A stretch of DNA of 64,000 nt from CAYRHJ01 sp964424105 (GTDB taxonomy: Bacteria; Planctomycetota; Phycisphaerae; UBA1845). The position numbers and the translations under genes were made by a program. This document shows, piece after piece, positions 34,201 to 44,900 of the stretch. How positions within the stretch are numbered: the first letter of the stretch is position 1; each line of letters opens with the position of its first letter. Location: assembly GCA_964424105.1 (NCBI GenBank), contig CAYRHJ010000016.1, forward strand, positions 62,001 through 126,000. Direction: 5' to 3'. The notes beneath the pieces are model-generated. The model searched no databases. It was not told where the DNA came from and saw only the letters and a program-made list of their open reading frames with translations.

Positions 34201-35228
34201 GCTTCGTTGATCGGCTGGGCCACGCAAACGCCCGCATTGCAGACGCCGACGTTGCAGGCATCGTTCAGATTGGAACAATCGATCGCGGTTCCCGCGCAGA
34301 CACCGTTGGAACAAGTGTCATTCTGTGTGCAAAGGTTTCCGTCATTGCATGCAGCCGTATTGTTCACTGTCGTGCAATCGCCGCCATTGCAAGTGTTTGT
34401 CGTGCAGGGATTGCCGTCCGAGCAGTCTCCATTGTCATCGCACAGACATTTCCGCGAGTCTTCGTCGCAAGCCTGGCCGGGACATGGAGCAGCACCCGGT
34501 TGGCAGACGCCGTCCACACAGGTTTCCCCGTCGCAGAATAGGCACGTGACCTGGCTACAGGAGCACCCATCGTCGTTGGTGTTCTCCTCCGGCGGGGTAG
34601 CGGCGCACAGATCCGTGCAATTTCCGACTGAATCGCCATCGGCGTCGCCTTCGACCCCCGACACGTTCAGTACCGTCGAACCCAACGTCCCGGTTACGAT
34701 TTCTCCGAAGCCTTCCCCCGCAACCTGCGTTTGAAGTCCAGCCCGTTGCGCTTCGATTCGCACGGTCGTGCTACAGCCCGCGGTCAGGGCGCGAAATTCA
34801 ATCACGTCAACCACAAGACCGTCGGCATCAGCGACCGGTAACTGCAAGACGATGGGCAGATTTTCGTACATGGCGTCGCCGTCGTTGAATGGGCGACCGG
34901 TTTGATTCACTCCGTCGTTCAACGAACGGGTCGGAAAGAAACCTGATTCGAACCAATTGTGCCCCTGATTGGGAATGCGTCGGCGGATTTCGACTACGCG
35001 AGGATCCCAGGTCAGAACTACCGTCGTGGAGAAAAACGTTAGATTGCTGGGGTCGTTGGTTCGGGCGATGATTTGGACGTTGAAATTCTGCCCGACCGCG
35101 ACGTTATTGGTCGCCGCGTTCAGTTCAAGATCAACCAATGTCCCGCCGGCATGAACAGCCGAGCCGCCTAGACCTGTCGCAAGCACGAAACTCCACCGCA
35201 CCACTGCATTCCGCCGTAGGCCATCCAT
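31245..35228 (-). CDS. Giant Cys-rich repeat surface protein with novel Cys-Gly CTERM-like tail
   Basis: 1327 residues. Signal peptide to about 27. Residues 30-190 form a cohesin-like beta domain (LELNAATNNVAVGQNFNVQI, VVLTWDPRVVEI). A short calcium-loop segment (GDADGDSVGNCTDLC) leads into Cys-rich repeats over about 205-1060. The repeat unit follows C-D-D-G-x2-C-T-x2-D-x-C-x2-G-x-C-x-G, with larger blocks also found in the 1803-residue protein. After a Gly/Pro-rich segment a beta domain (about 1080-1260) ends in FSVFAAGQ, followed by an Asp/Asn/Glu/Pro-rich linker. The last 38 residues read CG-x4-PCGAIGLINL, a hydrophobic run and MRRQGRRRTP. This tail is not PEP-CTERM but has the same motif/hydrophobic/basic plan. 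Probably surface-anchored; function unknown. Confidence 0.85.
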   Translation of the reverse strand: MDGLRRNAVVRWSFVLATGLGGSAVHAGGTLVDLELNAATNNVAVGQNFNVQIIARTNDPSNLTFFSTTVVLTWDPRVVEIRRRIPNQGHNWFESGFFPTRSLNDGVNQTGRPFNDGDAMYENLPIVLQLPVADADGLVVDVIEFRALTAGCSTTVRIEAQRAGLQTQVAGEGFGEIVTGTLGSTVLNVSGVEGDADGDSVGNCTDLCAATPPEENTNDDGCSCSQVTCLFCDGETCVDGVCQPGAAPCPGQACDEDSRKCLCDDNGDCSDGNPCTTNTCNGGDCTTVNNTAACNDGNLCTQNDTCSNGVCAGTAIDCSNLNDACNVGVCNAGVCVAQPINEAAGCNDGNGCTTVDICTGGTCAGTPVDCSDFDDACNEGLCNPQTSQCVQVPANEGGACDDANKCTDPDTCNGGNCSGAFLADCDCLEDGECDDGNACTDDDCDDVSGFCTSTNDDTNLCDDGLPCTTTDACTDGVCGGVAVDCSHLDDDCNVGVCNVLTGVCEQQASNEDGACDDGLFCNIGETCTAGECGGGSANPCNDNFACTVDTCDEIAEQCVQTPNDNLCNDNKTCTDDACFVGLGCLFAPDDSNSCSDENPCTDDACSNGDCESTAVTCPDSGDPCTRLSCNPAGADGNCDLVLADNEGGGCNDGNNCTTTDLCAAGACAGTAVDCSVLDDDCNNGACNPTNGQCQPVPANQNGPCDDADVCTQDDRCNGGVCLGTPIGGCQPCNNAAECNDNNPCTDNTCPAGFCEYPNNTAACNDGFICTQNDTCSNGSCAGTPINCSHLDNVCNVGQCNLVTGQCEARSVNDGGACNDGNLCTTNDQCNDGVCAGAAVNCSGLNNTCNVGVCNAGTGNCQAQPTNQGGACSDGQFCTVGETCTAGVCGGGANRNCTDGIACTVDTCNDVIDQCISTPDHAACDDGNPCTDQTCVLGIGCQVVNNNTNDCVDGDFCNGVETCTTGVCTSPGDPCVATGRVCNEAQDRCDCDDNDDCNDGQFCTGTETCNVGVCQSSGNPCAGGQTCNETTDTCDDPSPSDGGGGFGGGGPPPPPPPDNEPGVSIDGDVDADGNAALTTTLDSENINALINVSGATPGANLSVRLVVNDGPPGVNGSSTFAGFSGELALGTTLEIDFDGNLGGGTVTIQLTVPLALISELGLDPEDVDLHVFDGDLQAWVRAGDEFVGQASPEDAQVGEYGFEINGDLVTYWAVRSEFSVFAAGQNEAGPSEIIVVSEIPDSDPEPEPDPEPDPDPDVDNENVNDNDDDVIVPDNSTDDDDDVLVPSQNETPSCGSAAAPCGAIGLINLTLCVLGLSSMRRQGRRRTP

Positions 35229-35538
35229 CGAAGCTGCCTCCCTGGATCCATCCAGTCAATCGACGCCCGCCATGGGCGAGCCACTCTTCATTACGATATC
35301 CGCGCCATCAAACGCGTCGCAGTCCGATATTCCCGCGTCGCGCGCTCGGGTTCCCGATCTATAGTATACGGTACCCGAGAGAATACCTGATATCCGTTTT
35401 TTGGGAGCCGTTGAAGAAATTCGAATAACGCGAAATTAGGGAGTTATCGGCCATGATTCTCCAAGGCCCCCAAACAAACAGGCCATCCGGCGGCGAACCG
35501 CCGAATGGCCGATGGGTTTTTTTGAAAAGCAAACCGGC
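35229..35538. other. Spacer with hairpin between two giant secreted-protein genes
   Basis: About 310 bases between the 1853-residue and 1327-residue genes, both on the minus strand. It contains the hairpin listed separately and otherwise shows no gene. The upstream region of the 1327-residue gene (35230-35440) is GC-rich with short direct repeats around 35320-35350 and no clear promoter. Confidence 0.5.
35481..35523. terminator. Strong hairpin, probable terminator
   Basis: GGCCATCCGGCGG (35481-35493) pairs with CCGCCGAATGGCC (35498-35510) with one mismatch and a CGAA loop. A run of seven T (35517-35523) follows on the plus strand six bases after the stem; on the minus strand the follower is tgtttgtttg, a weaker T-rich run. 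It most likely ends the minus-strand 1853-residue gene transcript, but the orientation of the better T-run is opposite. Confidence 0.5.
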
Positions 35539-38500
35539 TTAGCGCCCACTACGCGGGTTCACGCCGCCACTGATGTCCTGCAAAGCAGCAGCCTGCCGGA
35601 CCTCCTGCGAGACGACCAACCCGACGGTGTCGGCCACATCAACCACGTCACGCATGTCGAAAACGCCGTTGCCGTCCACATCGAGCCGGCGGGCCGTTTC
35701 CGCACCCACCTGCCGGGACAGGTCGCTCATCGTCATGCTCAAACGGGTGGACTGCGCACCGCCGGCAAAATTCGGACTGGGCGTGCACAAGCCGTCCAAT
35801 TCGTCACCAATCTGACAGCACTGGCCGTCGAGTGGCCGCGGGAAGTTCGTAACCAGACACTGGAAATCGAACTGGTCCACGAATCCGTCCCCGGTCATGT
35901 CCGTATGGAACGGCGGTGGCGGAACGTCGTCGCAATCCGTATCACCCGGGTACAGCGGCTGCGAACGCACCAGGTCACCTAGCAATCCGCCGAAGTCGGC
36001 CACTTCAACGATGTTGTCATCGTTGATGTCACCGCAAATCAGCGTGTCGATGCCGGTGAAATCAGCCGTGAACCGTGTACCGTCCGTGCCCAGGAAGATG
36101 GTCTGGCGCAACGTATGGAACTGGTCCTTGGCGCTGATGCTGGTCCAATCGCCGCACGGGATCATGACCTTGGCAGTCGCAAAGCCCGTGTCCGAAAAGT
36201 TCATCTGAAGTCGGAAATCATGGGCTGTGTCCGAATCGCAATCGAACAATGTAAACGATACACAACGATTGGTTTCGGTGTTGATCGCCTGGGCAGACAC
36301 GGAGATGTCCAGCCAAGTCGTATCTTCCACGCACACCTCAAAGCCGCACGACGCCTGATTCACACCGTCGCGGGCAATACAGGTCACCGACGTACAACCC
36401 GTGTCGAACTTGCTGTTCGGTGCCGGATCACACTCGATGATCGGATTGGGATCGCAGTTGTCCGTGGCCGTAGCCACGAAACCCACGATCGCACCGCAGT
36501 TGCCCGCGTCGGACTTAATCCCACGGATGTCGTCCGGACAGAACGGCGTCGGCGGCACGCCGTCCACGATCACGATGTTGAACGTGCACACCGACTCCAG
36601 GTCGCACCCGTCTGTGGCCGTGCACGTGATGTGGTGCGAGCCGACCACGAACGTGTCGCCCGCGCGGACGATGTTTCCAAAATCGTCACGGCAGACCAGA
36701 TCCGGATCACCACAGTTGTCCAACGCCGAAACAATGAACCCGTCGTTCTCGGTGACGATGGTCTCGCACGTTCCAGCGTCTACAGCCTTGGTGATGTCCA
36801 ACGGGCAGAAGACCTGCGGCGCTTCGTCATCACGAACGCTGATGTTAAAGCAACATTCATCGGTGTTGCCCGATGCATCCGTCGCGTCGCAGCAAACTTC
36901 CGCGGAGTTCATGCAACCACCCGTGAGGATACTGACGGTCACGGGACTGCTCGGGTCGCATTGCGCGCTCGCACCGGGGCAATTGTCATTCGCGTTGGCT
37001 GAGAACGTAATCTCCGCCGAGCAAAGACCATCATCGGTGCCCACGTTCTGATCCGGCGGGCACTTGGCCACCGGGTCCTGATTGTCGGCCACACACACGT
37101 CGAATTCACAGCAAGTCCGATTCCCGCACGGATCCGAAGCACAGGCCTCGACGGTCGTGCAACCCACCGGGAACACGGCGAACGGTGCGATAAGCTCGAA
37201 ACCGTTTCCGAAATCGGCACGATAGGAAACCGGCACGGGGCCGCCCAGGCAGCGATCTTCCGCCGTCACCGTCAGCACCACCGTTTGCTCGCAAGCACCC
37301 GGCGGAGCTTTCACTTCGATATCGCCGCAACCGGTCAGCACCGGACCAACGGTATCGACGATATCAATGCCTTGGATGCAAACGGACTCGACGTCGCTGT
37401 TGCCGCAGGAATCCGTACAGGCCCAGGTACGTTCCAACGTTCCCGTACCATTGCAACCGGTCAGGGTGCTGGGATCGTCCGTGAAACCGCACGTCACCTC
37501 GCCGGCGCAATTGTCCTTGCCGAAGGTTTCTCCGCAGATCGCTGGATCGAACGGATCGCCACATTCCACGCGGCACGGCTCACCTTGCAACGGGCAATTG
37601 GCCGTCGGGGCCGTGTTGTCCAATAGATCGACCACGTGGACGACGTCCGCAGCCGCCGGGATCTGACTGCAATCCGTCGCGCTGATCGTGATCTCCGCCC
37701 GCGCCGGACAATCCGTCAGACTGTGAACCAGAACGTCACAGCAGAAATCAACCCTGTCGACGGCGACTTGTGTAAACTCACAACTGCCATCGTGGGCTGC
37801 GAAGGAGTACGAGGCATTGGTTGCATTGACCGTAAACCTCAATCCCGATTCCTCGACGCAGCAGTTGTCAGTGACCGATCCGCACACGCGAATCGTCGAA
37901 TCGCACACATCGGCGCTGAGCTTGACCGGTGACGTCGGCGGATCGCTCACCAGCACCGGCGGGGTGCTTTCCGTAACCGTGATCCGCTGCTCGCAACGGG
38001 CCTGTTCGGAATCACAGGAGGTCGCCCCGTAGGTGCGAACAAACACCGGCGGATCCGAATTCGGGTCCCGATCCGTGCTCACGCATTTGACGAGCGGATC
38101 CGTACCGCAACCGCCGGTCGCCGTACCACCCTGCGCCTCAAACTCAGTCAGGTCTTCGGCACAGGCGGGAACGTCGTCGAAGCACTCCACTTCGATGTCG
38201 GCAGGACACAATATGGTCGGCGGGACGTTGTTCTCGATCGTTCCGACCTGAGTGGCCACGACGTCATTGCCGCAGCAGTCGGTTGCGTTGACCAACACTT
38301 CAACGTCGGTCCTGCAACAGGTAATGTCCGTTACATTAACCTTGCCCGAAATGCACACCGTATTCGGACCCTTCTGGAGCAGGCTGAACGCCGGATCCTG
38401 GGCATTGCCGCAGCCGCCCACAACCGTCGCGCTGACCTTGACCTGCGACTGATTGAGACAGCACGAGTCGCTCCAGCAACCTTCGAACGACAGCGTACCA

Positions 38501-41100
38501 CTGCAATCGCCCGTAATGGAGTCCTCGACGGCTTTGTCATCGAAAACCTCCAGGAACCCGGTCGATGGCGGCGTGTTGTCGAACACCTCCGTAGTGAAAA
38601 TCACTTCGTCGGCCCGATTCCCGCAGCAATCCATCCCGTTCACACGGATGCCCACCACAGCCGGGCAGGAAGAAACGTTCGAGACGGGGATGGTCGCACA
38701 GAAACGCACCGAACCGTCCGGGTTCACCCCGATCTGCTTGGTCATGGGGCCCAAGGTCGCCGCACCCGAAACCAAGAGACCCTGGATCGTGATCGTGTTT
38801 TGAATGGCCGAATCCGTGCAGCAATTGTCACGAAGGACACCACAGATCTCGACGTTGCTTCTGCAAGTGTTCGGATCCACCTTCACGACCAGTTCATCGG
38901 TCGAGCGACGCTCGATCACCGGCTTGATGTTGTCGGTAACCTCCACCTTGGTCGACTCAGACGCCTCACCGCCGCAGCAGTCCACGGCGTCGACGAAAAT
39001 CTGAACCGACGCCGGGCAGGCACGCAGCTTGCGCACGTCAACGAATCCATCGACGCGAACGGTCTTTTCGTCGATTTGCGTGACCGTGTACTCCGGACGG
39101 AACCGGGCATCACAGGTCTGCAAGCTGCTTGGAGCCGCGCCGCGCGATGACTTCTCGAAACGCGACGGGCGACGGAGGAAGTCCGTCCGTGAGACGGTCG
39201 AGCCTTGCGACGGCGAGGGGCCTCCGACATCCGTGCACGTGCCGTCGATACCGCAGAACGGCGTGGGAGCGGCGCAATCGCCGTCCGTCTGGCACGGGCG
39301 ACAGAACATGGTTTGGGAGTCGCAGATCGGCTCAAATTCGCCGCAGTCCGCGTTGCTCATGCAAAACTCGCAATCCGATCCGCCGTCGAACAATACGCTG
39401 ACGCGGATGTTCTCCGCTTCAATGCAGCAGTCATCTGTGATGACCGCTTTGAAATCCACCTGGCCGATACAGGCGTCGTCCACCTTGTCACCGCTGGCCG
39501 TCAAATCGATGACGGGGTCCTCCCCGTCGATGATCACGCGAGGCAAATCCTCCAGGGGTGGTTGGATTTTGGCACCTTCCTGCGTGGTAATTCGGTTCGG
39601 CGGGTCCACGTGGTCACGATCGAACCGTACCAGAGCAACGCCGCCGCAAGCACCCGTACTGATGGCCGTGAACTCCAATCGGACCATCGTGTTGGCGTCC
39701 ATCGTGCCGTCCGACTCCGGACCAAACAGCGGCGAACCCACGATGTATTCGATCACACCCTCTCCCGGAGGGCCTCCGTTGACGTCATGGAATTGAAACA
39801 GCTCACGATCGAACGGATTGTTCGGGTCGAGTTCATCCGGATCGCCCGGCGTCGCGTCGTTAAACAGCAATTGCGTATTGTCGTAAAAGAGGAAGAACTC
39901 GCCACCAACGATGAACTCGCCCTGATCCCTCAGGTTAATCAGAATGACGATGGGTTCACCTTCCTGGTAGCACTCCTCCTCCGGCGCCAGAAAAACCACG
40001 CCCGTGCAGTAGTAGGCCACACCCGGTGGGAAACCGGAGGGATCGACCACCTTGTGGACGGATCCGAATGCCGGCTCATTCACCTCCGCCAAGCCCGTCG
40101 GCGAACCAGGCCCAGAACTGACGTTGAACAGCTTCAAGGGGGTACCATCGAACAGAGCATTCAACTCGTTGATCAAACTGGACGTGGCGAAAATCTCGAT
40201 GCCCACGCTGATGTCCGTGTAGGAGTTGCCCGTCAACAGAATCCCTGAAGAAGGTGTAATTCCCGCTGGGGCTGGACCGCCGCCAAAATTCGGTTCGATC
40301 CGCACGCCAACACCAGGGATCTCGAAACAATCCTTGAAACTCTCGCGACCGTCGGCGATGTTACTGATGGAGTTGTCGGTAATGGATGCACCCAGTCCAG
40401 CCGCCGCACCCCCGACGTTAGACAAGCTGATCCCGATCCCCTGAACGCTGGAGGTACAACCGTTCGGCCCATAGGGAGCGGCGGCCGCATCGTTGGGAAA
40501 CTCCCCACCGATATTGGAAATGGCATTGCAGGAGATGTTCAAATCACTCAGCGAGCCTCCAAACGCATTCCCCCGGATGCCGTACGCCGTAGAAAGGCTT
40601 TGAGACGCGTTAAAAATCTGAGCGCCACCAAGAATAATGTTGTTCAATACGTTGATGTTGCTCAGGTCCTCTTTAGATCCCTCAATGCTGACACCCGCCG
40701 AGAACACACTGCTGAGGATCGCGAATCCATCTACCGTGACGTTGCTGGACGTAATCTCAACACCCGAACCACCGGAGAAAATGAATGACTCCGTCAACGG
40801 TGCGCCACCAAAAAATTCAGGCAGCGTCCGGCTCGTCGCGCAGACACCCGCTTGCGCGCCGAGTAAGGTCAGCCCTTTGTTGATCGACACGCTCGAGTAT
40901 TCGCCAGCCGCGACGTGAACCGTTCCCCCCTCGTCCACGGCATCAACGCCGCCTTGGATCGAACAATACGGATCCGCCTCCGTTCCAGCCCCCGGACACG
41001 CGTTCGACGAATCGACGAACACCTCAGGATCCCCGGCTTTCGCCACCCCACCTGCCAGCGAAAACGCCAGCAGCGCAATCCACATCTTTGTCGCTCTCAT
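35539..41100 (-). CDS. Giant secreted mosaic protein: beta-helix, cohesin-like, Cys-paired domains, dockerins
   Basis: 1853 residues. Signal peptide to residue 22 (ends GGVAKAG). Residues 23-340 read as a right-handed beta-helix (VTVDGFAIL, ISCNAISNIGG). Residues 365-490 resemble a cohesin-type domain (FIVGGEFFLFYDNTQLLF). The long middle (about 510-1600) alternates HYR-like Ig units (PPTILCPADIEVEC, DEAPQVFCPLDITKAVDAG) with domains rich in adjacent Cys pairs (DCCIEAENIR, NCCTDSAIQ, DCCGN). The C-terminus holds dockerin-type calcium repeats: CGDINDDNIVEVADFGGLLGD, DMTGDGFVDQFDFQ and DVDGNGVFDMRDVVD. The combination of cohesin-like and dockerin parts in one chain suggests self-association or scaffold building at the cell surface. 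No CTERM tail is present. Confidence 0.85.
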   Translation of the reverse strand: MRATKMWIALLAFSLAGGVAKAGDPEVFVDSSNACPGAGTEADPYCSIQGGVDAVDEGGTVHVAAGEYSSVSINKGLTLLGAQAGVCATSRTLPEFFGGAPLTESFIFSGGSGVEITSSNVTVDGFAILSSVFSAGVSIEGSKEDLSNINVLNNIILGGAQIFNASQSLSTAYGIRGNAFGGSLSDLNISCNAISNIGGEFPNDAAAAPYGPNGCTSSVQGIGISLSNVGGAAAGLGASITDNSISNIADGRESFKDCFEIPGVGVRIEPNFGGGPAPAGITPSSGILLTGNSYTDISVGIEIFATSSLINELNALFDGTPLKLFNVSSGPGSPTGLAEVNEPAFGSVHKVVDPSGFPPGVAYYCTGVVFLAPEEECYQEGEPIVILINLRDQGEFIVGGEFFLFYDNTQLLFNDATPGDPDELDPNNPFDRELFQFHDVNGGPPGEGVIEYIVGSPLFGPESDGTMDANTMVRLEFTAISTGACGGVALVRFDRDHVDPPNRITTQEGAKIQPPLEDLPRVIIDGEDPVIDLTASGDKVDDACIGQVDFKAVITDDCCIEAENIRVSVLFDGGSDCEFCMSNADCGEFEPICDSQTMFCRPCQTDGDCAAPTPFCGIDGTCTDVGGPSPSQGSTVSRTDFLRRPSRFEKSSRGAAPSSLQTCDARFRPEYTVTQIDEKTVRVDGFVDVRKLRACPASVQIFVDAVDCCGGEASESTKVEVTDNIKPVIERRSTDELVVKVDPNTCRSNVEICGVLRDNCCTDSAIQNTITIQGLLVSGAATLGPMTKQIGVNPDGSVRFCATIPVSNVSSCPAVVGIRVNGMDCCGNRADEVIFTTEVFDNTPPSTGFLEVFDDKAVEDSITGDCSGTLSFEGCWSDSCCLNQSQVKVSATVVGGCGNAQDPAFSLLQKGPNTVCISGKVNVTDITCCRTDVEVLVNATDCCGNDVVATQVGTIENNVPPTILCPADIEVECFDDVPACAEDLTEFEAQGGTATGGCGTDPLVKCVSTDRDPNSDPPVFVRTYGATSCDSEQARCEQRITVTESTPPVLVSDPPTSPVKLSADVCDSTIRVCGSVTDNCCVEESGLRFTVNATNASYSFAAHDGSCEFTQVAVDRVDFCCDVLVHSLTDCPARAEITISATDCSQIPAAADVVHVVDLLDNTAPTANCPLQGEPCRVECGDPFDPAICGETFGKDNCAGEVTCGFTDDPSTLTGCNGTGTLERTWACTDSCGNSDVESVCIQGIDIVDTVGPVLTGCGDIEVKAPPGACEQTVVLTVTAEDRCLGGPVPVSYRADFGNGFELIAPFAVFPVGCTTVEACASDPCGNRTCCEFDVCVADNQDPVAKCPPDQNVGTDDGLCSAEITFSANANDNCPGASAQCDPSSPVTVSILTGGCMNSAEVCCDATDASGNTDECCFNISVRDDEAPQVFCPLDITKAVDAGTCETIVTENDGFIVSALDNCGDPDLVCRDDFGNIVRAGDTFVVGSHHITCTATDGCDLESVCTFNIVIVDGVPPTPFCPDDIRGIKSDAGNCGAIVGFVATATDNCDPNPIIECDPAPNSKFDTGCTSVTCIARDGVNQASCGFEVCVEDTTWLDISVSAQAINTETNRCVSFTLFDCDSDTAHDFRLQMNFSDTGFATAKVMIPCGDWTSISAKDQFHTLRQTIFLGTDGTRFTADFTGIDTLICGDINDDNIVEVADFGGLLGDLVRSQPLYPGDTDCDDVPPPPFHTDMTGDGFVDQFDFQCLVTNFPRPLDGQCCQIGDELDGLCTPSPNFAGGAQSTRLSMTMSDLSRQVGAETARRLDVDGNGVFDMRDVVDVADTVGLVVSQEVRQAAALQDISGGVNPRSGR

Positions 41101-41830
41101 CAGATATGCTCCCGTAAAAAGAAATACCCCATCACTCGATGCTCATGAACCAACCACGGCCAAAGCGACAGCGAAATGACCCACACAAAGCCGCCATCCC
41201 CGCCTCCCGCGTGGCATTACGTATCCAACGAAGCGTCAGACTAACCGAACGAATCGCCCACTGTCAACACACAAATGCCCATCCCATACCGATTTGCGTG
41301 CCCTGCGGACCGCCCGCACGCCCCCCAACATCGGACATGGGTGTGATAACGCAGGGGGCCGAAAACGTGATTCAAGATGATGGGCCTTCGGCCCTTTCTA
41401 TCGGAATCGCGGGCGGTCAAGACTGATAACCGGCGCAGCAGCGTCATCAGAACTCGGCAGGAATTTGCGACATCAACAAGATTTCCCACCCATTCCCTTT
41501 GCACTGTTCCCATGAAAAAACCCGCTGCATTTGATTGGGGACCGCTTTCGCCTTCAATCCAACCCCGCCTGGTCTTCGCGATTTGACGCGCCAACAGACG
41601 CCATCGTAAACTACCAACCGAGAGCCTGGCCAATCTTCGCCAAGCGATTCGATCGTCAAAAACGGCACAATCGTTGCAATTGCCGAAGACCGCCCCAACC
41701 ATACAGCCCTTTCTTTAATGCGTCAAAGGGCCTGAACTTGACCGTAAACGCCGGTGAACGTCGCCCCATTCCGTGAACGATCGAAGTCCAATCAAGCAAT
41801 AGGCCAACGAATGTCATTGGCAAATCGCGC
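41101..41830. other. Long spacer without a recognised gene
   Basis: This region of about 730 bases lies upstream of the 1853-residue gene. Reading frames exist (for example minus strand 41241-41702) but their translations are random-looking, without domain, signal peptide or RBS. A small hairpin gggccttcggccc (41382-41394) followed by tttct is present. The area probably carries the promoter region of the gene at 35539-41100; no clear boxes were identified. Confidence 0.5.
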
Positions 41831-41857
41831 AAAAAAAAGCCCGCGAAGTTCGCGGGC
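41831..41857 (-). terminator. Rho-independent terminator of the 1803-residue protein gene
   Basis: On the minus strand the stem GCCCGCGA / TCGCGGGC (41850-41857 with 41839-41846, loop act) is followed directly by eight T (complement of 41831-41838). It lies 59 bases after the stop codon of the gene at 41916-47327. Confidence 0.8.
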
Positions 41858-41915
41858 ATTGGAACATTCCAACTTGTTTTTGAAGCAAATTTAAGAGCTT
41901 CGATATTTCTGCGGT

Positions 41916-44900
41916 CTACGGATTGTCAAATCGCCTCTGTAGTGACGCAAAGTCGTAGTCGTCGATGTCGCCATCTCCGTCGGCATCAAGGCACTGACAC
42001 CCAACCTCGTACGCCGGCGGCGCCACCGGTCCGACAGGACCCGTCATGCAGTCGACGAAGAACTCCAAATCCACGAGATTGACCACCTGGTTTCCATCAG
42101 CATCGCTCGTCGCCAGACAGGCCACACAAACGCCCAGTTCTTCATCACAGAACGGTTCCCCTGCGGTCTGACAGGGATTTTCACCAGGGACGCATCCCAG
42201 GGCTTCGTCACACGATTCAACCCCATCGCAAAACGCGAGGTTGTCACAAGCCTCGTCGTCAGGCAAATGTAGGCAGGCGTCAACTTTGCCGTCGCACGAA
42301 TCGATCGTGCAATCAATAAAATCTTCGCACGGGTTCGGCTGACCATCGACGCAATTCCCATCGACACATCGTTCGCCAATCGTGCAGAAAACGCCGTCGT
42401 CGCAGGGCTCACCCGCGTTGACCGCCTCTGGTTCGCACGATCCTGAATCCTGATTGCACACGCCCACATTGCAATCATCGTCCAATGGCGAACAGTCGAT
42501 GGCCACGCCCCTGCAATCACCGCCGACACATACATCCCCACTCGTGCACAGGTTCCCGTCACTGCACGCGCCGCCTTCATTGATATCCAAGGTCGCACAG
42601 TTGCCTGTGACCGGGTTGCACACCCCAACGGAACAGGTCGTGTTCAAATGGGAACACACGACGGCCGTTCCTGAACAGATGCCTGCTCCGCACGTGTCGT
42701 TTTCTGTACAGGGAACCCCGTCATTGCAGGGATCACTGTTATTGACGAACACGCAGATTCCCGCCGGACAGGTATTGTCCGTACACGAATTGCCGTCATT
42801 GCAGTCCGATGAATCCGAACATTTTTGACAATTAGGAATCGACGTACCCACGCATTGACCGGACACGCACCTATCGTTCGCCGTGCACAATATGCCGTCA
42901 TCGCAGGCCCCGCCTTCATTGGCGGATAACTGGCGACATTCACCGGTGTTCGGGTCACAGGCACCCACGTTACACGCGTCATTCAAACCGCTACAGTCAA
43001 CGGCGTCACCTTCACACTCGCCGTTGCTGCATCGATCATTAACCGTGCACACATCGCCGTCGTCGCAGGCTCCGCCCTCGTTGGCGGGAACCTCCAGATC
43101 GCAATTCCCGTCAGCACCCTCGCCGTTGCATTCCAACACCGTGCAGGCATTTCCACTGTCCGGACAGGCCACCGGCGTGCCTTCGCACACGCCAGTCACA
43201 CAGATGTCATCTGTGCAGGGGTCACCGTCACTGCAACTGTTCACGTCGTCCGCGACGAATTCACATCCCGTTTCCGATCGACAGACGTCATCCGTGCAGT
43301 CGTTTTCGTCGTTACACAAACTGTCATTGGGATCATGAACACAGCCATCAGTCAATTCGTCACACGAATCCACTGTGCAATCCACGCCGTCAGAACAGGC
43401 GTTGTCCGATCCGCCGCCGCACGATCCGCTCGAACACGTTTCGCCCAGCGTGCAAAACAGTCCGTCGTCACAGGTTTCGCCTTCGTGGGCCGGCTGGCGT
43501 TCACACGCACCGGTCACAACGTTGCACACGCCCACGTTGCAAGCGTCATTCAGACCGGAGCAGTCGACAGATGAACCGCCGCAGACGCCCAACGAACACG
43601 AATCATTTTCGGTGCAAGCTTCGCCGTCGTCGCATTCTCCGCCTTCATTGACGGTTCGAGTATCACACGCCCCGGTCAATTCGTCGCAGAATCCTTCGTT
43701 GCATGCATCATCCAATGACGAACAGTCCACCAATTCGCCCTCGCACGCGCCTGATTGGCAAACATCGCCCGTTGTACAACTGGACAAGTCATCACACTCC
43801 CCGCCCTCATTAGCCGGGGTCCGCTCGCACAGGCCGCTTGCCACGTTGCACGTGCCCACGTTGCAGGCGTCGTCCAAATCCGAACAGTCTACATTACTAC
43901 CTTGACACAGACCAGCCGAACAAACGTCGCTTTCCGTACAAGCCAGTCCATCATCACAGGGATCATTGTTGTCTGCGTAAATACATACGCCGGCTGGACA
44001 TTCGTCATCCGTGCAAGGATTGCCGTCATCGCATTCAGACGCAACGGAACACTTCTGGCACCCCTCGACGGGCGTGCCCACGCATTGACCCGCGTTGCAG
44101 ACATCATCCTGCGTACACAAAAGTCCGTCGTCACAACTCGACCCTTCATGGTCAGGCCTGGATCCACATGCGCCCGTGACAGGGTTGCACTCACCGGTCG
44201 TACAGGGACCGTCAAACTCACTACAGTCCACCGGAGCCCCTTGGCATTCACCGCTCGTGCATTGATCAGTGGTAGTACACACATCTTCATCGTCGCAGTC
44301 CGCCCCTTCATTATCGGCCACGACCAAATCGCAATTTCCCGGCGCCCCGCTTGAATCACAGGCCGACCGTGTGCACGTATCGCCGTTGTCGGGACATTGC
44401 ACGGGCGTACCCACGCAGACGCCTCCCACACACGCGTCCTCCGTACAGGGATCGCCGTCGTCGCACCCATTCGCATCATTGGCCGTGAATTCACATCCCT
44501 CGCCGTCCACGCAGCGGTCGTCCGTACAGGCATTGTTATCGTCACACGATCCGTCATCCGGCACGTGTGAACATGCGTTGAGTTCTTCATCACACGCGTC
44601 CGCCGTGCAGTCAATGCCGTCGCTACATTCGAAAGGCTTCCCCAGGCATGCGCCCTGCGTGCATTTCGTGGTCACTGTACAAAACAGACCATCGTCGCAG
44701 GGCACGCCTTCATTGCGCGGCAATGCCTCGCAAGAACCGGTCACCACGTTGCACTGACCGAGGTTGCAGAAATTGCTGACCGAGGAGCAGTCCTTGAGCG
44801 TACCGGCGCAGGTTCCGCCGCTACACGTGTCATTGATGGTACAGGGCCTGCCGTCGTCGCAGGGGTCGCTGTTCGTGAAAAAGGCGCATCCCCCGCCGAT

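Noticed and set aside
32003..34734. Long plus-strand reading frames opposite the giant Cys-rich genes
   Set aside because: They mirror the repetitive GC-skewed coding strand; the translations are Cys/His/Arg or Ser/Gln-rich with no RBS or domain, so they are shadows.
41241..41702. Minus-strand frame of 153 residues in the 41-kb spacer
   Set aside because: No RBS, signal, domain or convincing composition.
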